Source: a virus
Length of the DNA stretch: 26,019 nucleotides
Reading direction: 5' to 3' (one strand)
IMG/VR virus record: IMGVR_UViG_3300009074_001057
Location: 1-26,019 of that record
Shown piece after piece: positions 22,168 through 26,019 of this stretch. How positions within the stretch are numbered: the first letter of the stretch is position 1; each line of letters opens with the position of its first letter. Below the pieces are notes generated by a model that worked only from the letters and a program-made list of their open reading frames with translations, was not told where the DNA came from and did not search any database. The position numbers and the translations under genes were made by a program.

Positions 22168-23040
22168 ATGACACAATTGGAATTAAATTTTAAGGACTCA
22201 CGACGTCCGAAACACGCAGTAGTATCACTTTCAGGTGGTATGGATTCAAGTACATTATTGCTTAAATGTCTTGATAAATTTGAAACAGTAACAGCTTTAT
22301 CCTTTGACTATGGTCAAAAACATAAGGTTGAACTAAAAAGAGCAAGAGCATTAGTTGATTATTTAAATAGACAATGTACTGACAATAATTGTTATGGTGG
22401 TTGTAGAATTAAATATCAGGTTATTAAATTAGATGGATTAGTTGATTTACTAGATTCAGCATTAGTTGAAGGTGGTGAAGAAGTACCAGAAGGGCATTAC
22501 GCAGCTGAAAATATGAAAGCTACTGTAGTACCTAATAGAAATAAAATATTTGCTTCTATAACTCAGGCAGTTGCTTTATCAGTAGCAAATAGAACAGAAG
22601 AAGGAACATCAATTGCTTTAGGAATTCATGCCGGGGATCATGATATTTACCCTGATTGTAGACAAGAATTTAGAGATGCTGATGATCATGCTTTTAGAGA
22701 AGGTAATTGGGATGCTGAAAGAGTAGGTTATTATACTCCTTATCTTAAAGGTGATAAATTTACTATTCTTCAAGATGGAGAAGTATTATGTGAAAAATTA
22801 GGTATTGATTTTGATGAAGTTTATGCTAGAACAAACACTTCATATAAACCAACACCTGAAGGGTGGTCTGATTACAAATCAGCATCATCTGTAGAACGTA
22901 TTGAAGCGTTCATTAAATTAGGAAGACCTGATCCAGTACAATATGCCGATGAAACAGGTCCTGTTGATTATGAAACGGCAAGAATATATGTTGAACAAGT
23001 TCTTTCAGAATACGAAAAAGAACAATTAAAAATTAAATAA
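22168..23040 (+). CDS. queC: QueC-like 7-cyano-7-deazaguanine (preQ0) synthase
   Basis: The 290-residue protein carries the ATP-pyrophosphatase loop SGGMDS (22-27), LSFDYGQKHKVEL (44-56), VPNRNKIFASI (121-131) and LGIHAGDHDIYPDCRQEF (151-168), which match QueC. QueC converts carboxy-deazaguanine to preQ0 with ATP and ammonia. The canonical C-terminal zinc cysteines are missing: the place where C-Y and CGxCxxC sit reads TSYKPTPEGWSDYKSAS (224-240). Instead a CX4CX3C cluster lies at C70, C75 and C79. It is thus a variant, possibly with altered metal binding or chemistry. A pseudoknot leader precedes it. Confidence 0.85.
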   Translation: MTQLELNFKDSRRPKHAVVSLSGGMDSSTLLLKCLDKFETVTALSFDYGQKHKVELKRARALVDYLNRQCTDNNCYGGCRIKYQVIKLDGLVDLLDSALVEGGEEVPEGHYAAENMKATVVPNRNKIFASITQAVALSVANRTEEGTSIALGIHAGDHDIYPDCRQEFRDADDHAFREGNWDAERVGYYTPYLKGDKFTILQDGEVLCEKLGIDFDEVYARTNTSYKPTPEGWSDYKSASSVERIEAFIKLGRPDPVQYADETGPVDYETARIYVEQVLSEYEKEQLKIK

Positions 23041-23041
23041 A

Positions 23042-23263
23042 ATGGAAAATAAAGAATTAAATAAAGAAGTAGATAAAATAGTTAACCAATTAGCAGGTGC
23101 TAATATAAAAGAATTACCTGATGCTTACATGCACCAAAAAATCAGTTTTATTAAATCTGGTGTAAGAATTTTAGGTTATTGTTTTATCCCATTTAGCTTG
23201 GGTTGGGCAACTGCTTTTCTTATATTGAGTGAAGTAATAGGTATAATCGAAGAATTAGTATAA
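23042..23263 (+). CDS. Small membrane-associated protein, 73 aa
   Basis: Unrecognised. It starts one base after the queC stop with a charged helical N-terminus (KELNKEVDKIVNQLAGANIKEL), then a hydrophobic region (RILGYCFIPFSLGWATAFLILSEVIGIIEEL, about 43-73) that could form a membrane hairpin. The promoter element for the thioredoxin/queDE group lies in its 3' end. Its link to the deazaguanine genes is positional only. Confidence 0.55.
   Translation: MENKELNKEVDKIVNQLAGANIKELPDAYMHQKISFIKSGVRILGYCFIPFSLGWATAFLILSEVIGIIEELV
23198..23226 (+). promoter_or_regulatory. Intragenic promoter element: TTGG-N15-TTCTTATATT
   Basis: Exact copy with TTGG at 23198-23201 and TTCTTATATT at 23217-23226, within the small membrane gene and 53 nt before the thioredoxin ATG. 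It could drive trx, queD and queE. The identical spacing to the other copies argues against chance. Confidence 0.66.
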
Positions 23264-23279
23264 ATTAAATAAATAAAAA

Positions 23280-23537
23280 ATGAATAGAGGAATTTTGTAT
23301 TTCAGCGCACCATGGTGCGGACCTTGTAAAGTAATGTCTCCTTTGATGGAACAAATGGAAAAACAAGGAAAAATTAAGATGAAAAAAATTAATGTTGATT
23401 ATGATGCTTCAATGCCTCAAAAATATAACATTAAAAGTGTACCTACTATGGTCTTAACAGATTTAGATGGTAATGAAATTAAAAGAACAACAGGAAATAT
23501 GTCTGAGGTTCAAATAATGGAGTTTTACAATGGGTAA
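23280..23537 (+). CDS. trx: Thioredoxin
   Basis: An 85-residue thioredoxin fold with the standard WCGPC active site (12-16), a KKINVDYD strand, and SVPTMVLTD with the cis-Pro. It is shorter than E. coli thioredoxin (109 aa) because it lacks the N-terminal strand/helix, as in many phage or glutaredoxin-like forms. It is the likely electron donor to the NrdA/NrdB pair whose R1 keeps the C-terminal cysteine pair. It overlaps queD by 8 nt (ATGGGTAA). Confidence 0.92.
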   Translation: MNRGILYFSAPWCGPCKVMSPLMEQMEKQGKIKMKKINVDYDASMPQKYNIKSVPTMVLTDLDGNEIKRTTGNMSEVQIMEFYNG

Positions 23538-23994
23538 ATTTTCATCAAGTAAAGTATTTGACGGGTTTAGTACAGTGTTTCGTCAATGGAAAGCTGAAGA
23601 TACACATTGTAGATTTTTACATGGATATGGTATTAGTTTCAAAGTATATTTTGAAGGTGATTTAGATGATAGAAACTGGGTTTGGGATTTTGGTGGTATG
23701 AAGCGTGCTAAAACCCAAATTGAGGGTAAATCACCTAAGGAATGGATGGATTATATGTTTGACCATACTGTTATCATTGCAGAAGATGACCCAGGTATGA
23801 AAGGTTGGGAAACTATGAATCAACTAGGAGTAATTCAATTAAGAGTAATTGAAGCTACAGGTGCAGAAAAATTTGCAGAATATATTTATAATAAGCTCAA
23901 TGATTTTGTATTTGAAGAAACAGATAATAGAGTTAGAGTAACAAAAGTTAAATTTATGGAGCATGGAAAAAATGCTGCATATTATAGTGAATAA
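23530..23994 (+). CDS. queD: QueD/6-pyruvoyl-tetrahydropterin synthase-like protein, variant zinc site
   Basis: The 154-residue protein has the T-fold pattern of QueD: catalytic Cys27 in THCRFLHGY, DFGGMK (53-58), FDH (77-79) and a late ExG-type E144 in MEHGKN. QueD makes 6-carboxytetrahydropterin from dihydroneopterin triphosphate, the step before QueE. Of the three zinc His, only H31 is in place; the HGH second His is Y33 and the early AxH His is F17. His26 might substitute. Similar HGY variants occur, from memory, in marine phages. The call is QueD-like by context with queC and queE, slightly less certain as to activity. Confidence 0.8.
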   Translation: MGKFSSSKVFDGFSTVFRQWKAEDTHCRFLHGYGISFKVYFEGDLDDRNWVWDFGGMKRAKTQIEGKSPKEWMDYMFDHTVIIAEDDPGMKGWETMNQLGVIQLRVIEATGAEKFAEYIYNKLNDFVFEETDNRVRVTKVKFMEHGKNAAYYSE

Positions 23995-24015
23995 AAAACC
24001 ACTTAAAAAAATTGT

Positions 24016-24792
24016 ATGTTAAAAAGAATAGAAGATTATAATAAAAATCTACCTGTTGTAGAAATTTATACAGCAGTTCAGTCAGAAGGATCAAGAGCAG
24101 GTTACCCAACAGTAGTTATTAGAACAACAGGTTGTACTCATCGATGTTATTTTGGAGAAGGTGGTTGGTGTGACTCTTGGTATACTAGTATTCATCCTGA
24201 AAAAGGACATTTTAATTTCAAAGACATTATTGAAATGTATGAGAAAAATCCTCATATAAAAGAAATGATGTTAACTGGAGGCTCACCTACTATGCATCCT
24301 GCTTTGGTAAATGAATTAACACATTTTGCACATGAAAATGATATTTTTATTACTATCGAAACTGAGGGATCTCATTTCCTCCCCACAGACTATCCTATTA
24401 ATTTATTATCTATTAGCCCTAAGTTTAGTAATTCTGTACCAGTTGTAGGTGTTTTAACTCCCCAAGGTAAAGAAACGGATGAAAAAATGATTAAAACTCA
24501 TAATAGGCTTAGACTTAATTATGATGCAATGAAACAATCAATTGAATATCATTCTGATTATCATATCAAACCAGTATGGGACGGTAAGGATGAAGGAGCA
24601 TTAGCTGAGATTATGGAATGTATTAAAACATTAGAAGTACCTCAACATAAAGTATGGTTTATGCCTGCTGGAGATTCAAGAGAAGCATTATTTAAGTCAT
24701 ACCCAGTATTATTTGATTGGGTTAGGGACAATGGTTATAGAATGACATGGAGACCTCACATTATTGCCTTTGAAGACAAAAGAGAAGTATAA
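24016..24792 (+). CDS. queE: QueE-like radical SAM 7-carboxy-7-deazaguanine synthase
   Basis: The 258-residue protein begins with EIYTAVQSEGSRAGYPTVVIRTTGC, the QueE N-terminal signature, then the 4Fe-4S cysteines C40, C44 and C52. The spacing CX3CX7C differs from the usual radical-SAM CX3CX2C. A GGSP motif (LTGGSPTMHPAL) that positions SAM follows, then TIETEGS and SISPKFS. QueE turns carboxytetrahydropterin into 7-carboxy-7-deazaguanine, feeding QueC. It follows queD by 21 nt and overlaps the next small gene by one base (TAATG). Confidence 0.88.
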   Translation: MLKRIEDYNKNLPVVEIYTAVQSEGSRAGYPTVVIRTTGCTHRCYFGEGGWCDSWYTSIHPEKGHFNFKDIIEMYEKNPHIKEMMLTGGSPTMHPALVNELTHFAHENDIFITIETEGSHFLPTDYPINLLSISPKFSNSVPVVGVLTPQGKETDEKMIKTHNRLRLNYDAMKQSIEYHSDYHIKPVWDGKDEGALAEIMECIKTLEVPQHKVWFMPAGDSREALFKSYPVLFDWVRDNGYRMTWRPHIIAFEDKREV

Positions 24793-24926
24793 TGTCTAAA
24801 GAAGAAGCACTTGAAATACTGGAAGAAATATCAGAAAATGTTAGTGTTTGTTGTGCTATAACAATGGAACCAGATGAAGTTTTACTATTAATAGATAAAT
24901 TAAAGAAATACTTAGAAAATGTATAA
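24792..24926 (+). CDS. Small hypothetical protein, 44 aa
   Basis: A short ORF whose ATG overlaps the queE stop (TAATG) and whose end overlaps the next gene by 8 nt (ATGTATAA). It encodes an acidic helical protein (KEEALEILEEISENVS, then EPDEVLLLIDKLKKYLEN) with a Cys-Cys pair in the middle. Both junctions show the overlapping-codon packing of real phage genes, which is the main evidence that it is translated. Function unknown. Confidence 0.6.
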   Translation: MSKEEALEILEEISENVSVCCAITMEPDEVLLLIDKLKKYLENV

Positions 24927-25257
24927 ATACAATGCAAAATTAGATAGAGTTGTTGATGGAGATACTGTTGATGCCCTTGTAGATTTAGGATTTAATACTT
25001 GGAAAAAAGTAAGAATTAGAATGGTAGGGATGAATGCCCCAGAGTCAAGAACTAGAGATTTAGAAGAAAAAGCAAGAGGAATTGCTGCTAAAATTAGATT
25101 AGAAGAATTACTAGAAAAAGGATCATTTATTTTAGAATCTCAAGGTGTAGGTAAATACGGTAGATGTTTAGGAATTATATTTGTTAATGAAGTAAATGTA
25201 AATAAACAATTAATAACTGAAGGACATGCTGTAGAGTATAATGGAGGGAAAAGATAA
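24919..25257 (+). CDS. Staphylococcal nuclease-like protein (thermonuclease family)
   Basis: 112-aa protein with the SNase (OB-fold) plan: VVDGDTVDALVDLG (11-24), VRIRMVGMNAPES (31-43) and GKYGRCLGIIF (78-88). R34, E42 and R82 align with catalytic Arg35, Glu43 and Arg87 of staphylococcal nuclease, and D13 with Asp21. The calcium ligand Asp40 appears to be Asn39, which may reduce activity. It has no signal peptide, so it would act inside the cell, for example in host DNA breakdown or nucleotide recycling. The call is firm for family, not for activity. Confidence 0.8.
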   Translation: MYKYNAKLDRVVDGDTVDALVDLGFNTWKKVRIRMVGMNAPESRTRDLEEKARGIAAKIRLEELLEKGSFILESQGVGKYGRCLGIIFVNEVNVNKQLITEGHAVEYNGGKR

Positions 25258-25258
25258 A

Positions 25259-25645
25259 ATGCATTATATAACCCAACACCCAATTAAAAAATCAGATTTA
25301 GGATTCCATGGAAATTTATTTGGAGGAAAATTACTAGCTTGGTTAGATGCAGCAGCTGCTTCTTATGCTTCTGAGTTTTGTGATACCCCACGAATGGTAA
25401 CTAAGAGTATAGATAAATGCATTTTTAATAAACCTGCTAAAGAAGGTCAGTTATTAAAAATATATGGTGATGTAAAAAAAATTGGAACTACTTCTTTAAC
25501 ATTATATATGGAAGCACGTTCACATAATGTTTATAATGGAAAGCAAAATGTTATTTTAGCAACAAATATTACATTTGTTAGAATAGATGAAATGGGAGAT
25601 GCTATCCCAATATCAGATAGAGTTAAATCAAAATTAAAAATATGA
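25259..25645 (+). CDS. Hotdog-fold acyl-CoA thioesterase
   Basis: 128-aa protein. The ATG at 25259 gives MHYITQHPIKKSDLGFHGNLFGGKLLAWLDAAA; a longer in-frame start at 25241 would overlap the nuclease gene. HGNLFGGKLLAWLDAAAASYA is the YciA/BFIT-type acyl-CoA thioesterase signature with the Asp (in WLD) as catalytic residue. The remaining strands (LLKIYGDVKKIGTTSLTLYMEA, NVILATNITFVRID) complete a hotdog fold. It would hydrolyse acyl-CoA thioesters in the cytosol. It is an unusual gene for a phage and probably an auxiliary metabolic gene. It overlaps the next gene by 4 nt. Confidence 0.82.
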   Translation: MHYITQHPIKKSDLGFHGNLFGGKLLAWLDAAAASYASEFCDTPRMVTKSIDKCIFNKPAKEGQLLKIYGDVKKIGTTSLTLYMEARSHNVYNGKQNVILATNITFVRIDEMGDAIPISDRVKSKLKI

Positions 25646-26019
25646 ATCAATTAATTAGTGCTAAAGATATAGATATCCAAACAAAAATAGTTGCAAAACA
25701 AATATCAGATGAACATAAAGGTGATAAAACTCCTGTAGTAATGGTTGGGTTACTTAATGGTTGTTTTGCGTTTTATGCTGATTTAGTACGGGCTATGCCA
25801 ATTGATGTGGAATGTGATTTTATGCGCGTTAAATCGTATATAAATCGTAAACAAGGCGATATAGTTATTGCTAAAGACCTTGAGACTCCTATTAAAGGTA
25901 AGCATGTTTATATTGTAGATGACATTTATGACACTGGAAATACTATGAAAGTTGTTATTGATTATTTAAATGTTAAAAAACCAGCTTCTATTTCAATTGT
26001 AAGTTTAGTTACTAGAAAA
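25642..26019 (+). CDS. hpt: Hypoxanthine/guanine phosphoribosyltransferase (truncated by window end)
   Basis: The first 126 residues are visible and the frame runs off the right edge; full-length enzymes are about 175 aa. Type I PRTase features are VVMVGLLNGCFAFYADLVRAM near the N-terminus, FMRVKSYINR, the VYIVDDIYDTGNTM PRPP loop (about 92-105), and a VVIDYL helix. It transfers phosphoribose from PRPP to a purine base in salvage. The pattern matches Hpt more closely than other PRTases. The ATG overlaps the thioesterase stop (ATGA). A role in purine salvage for deazaguanine precursors or dNTPs is inferred. Confidence 0.82.
   Translation, partial: MNQLISAKDIDIQTKIVAKQISDEHKGDKTPVVMVGLLNGCFAFYADLVRAMPIDVECDFMRVKSYINRKQGDIVIAKDLETPIKGKHVYIVDDIYDTGNTMKVVIDYLNVKKPASISIVSLVTRK

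Overview
The window looks like part of the genome of a T4-like myovirus that infects a member of the Bacteroidota, probably a flavobacterium. The phage assignment rests on a gp53-like baseplate fragment, a hub-like protein carrying a CHAP-type domain, gp32, UvsX, a T4 Rnh-type nuclease, a gp41-type helicase, NrdB/NrdA, and an endolysin with a holin. The host guess rests on three things: AT-rich DNA with A-rich leaders and almost no Shine-Dalgarno sequences, a repeated promoter resembling the Bacteroidota -33/-7 type, and short Sec signal peptides ending in AQ. All supported genes are on the + strand and are tightly packed, often with 1-50 nt overlaps.

Layout. 1-3783: end of a baseplate module. 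3854-12747: replication and nucleotide metabolism (compact family A DNA polymerase, gp32, UvsX, 5'-3' nuclease, helicase, class I ribonucleotide reductase). 12784-18627: a run of membrane or exported proteins, including two predicted outer-membrane beta-barrels, a secreted thioredoxin-fold protein without the CxxC, the endolysin and the holin. This run has one internal terminator and ends in a strong one. 18769-20772: small genes, a SET-domain protein and ThyX. 20904-24792: a 7-deazaguanine module with a DpdA/TGT-like transglycosylase, QueC, QueD and QueE, plus thioredoxin. 24792-26019: a small ORF, a staphylococcal-nuclease-like protein, a hotdog thioesterase and a truncated phosphoribosyltransferase.

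How the genes work together. QueD, QueE and QueC are consecutive enzymes leading to preQ0, and DpdA-type proteins exchange guanine in DNA for a 7-deazaguanine. The phage therefore probably modifies its own DNA against host restriction. GTP cyclohydrolase is not in the window and would come from the host or from elsewhere in the genome. RNR, thioredoxin, ThyX and the phosphoribosyltransferase supply nucleotides to the replisome.

The strongest non-coding signal is a repeated promoter-like element, TTGG-N15-TTCKTATATT. Six exact copies and two variants occur on the + strand. Most sit just upstream of replication, nucleotide or deazaguanine genes, and some lie inside the preceding gene. None was found in front of the baseplate or envelope/lysis genes, so it probably marks an early or middle regulon. 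A compact H-type pseudoknot directly upstream of queC is a candidate riboswitch-like leader. No tRNA, CRISPR array, insertion sequence or integrase was seen. All family assignments come from reading motifs by eye, without database searches.
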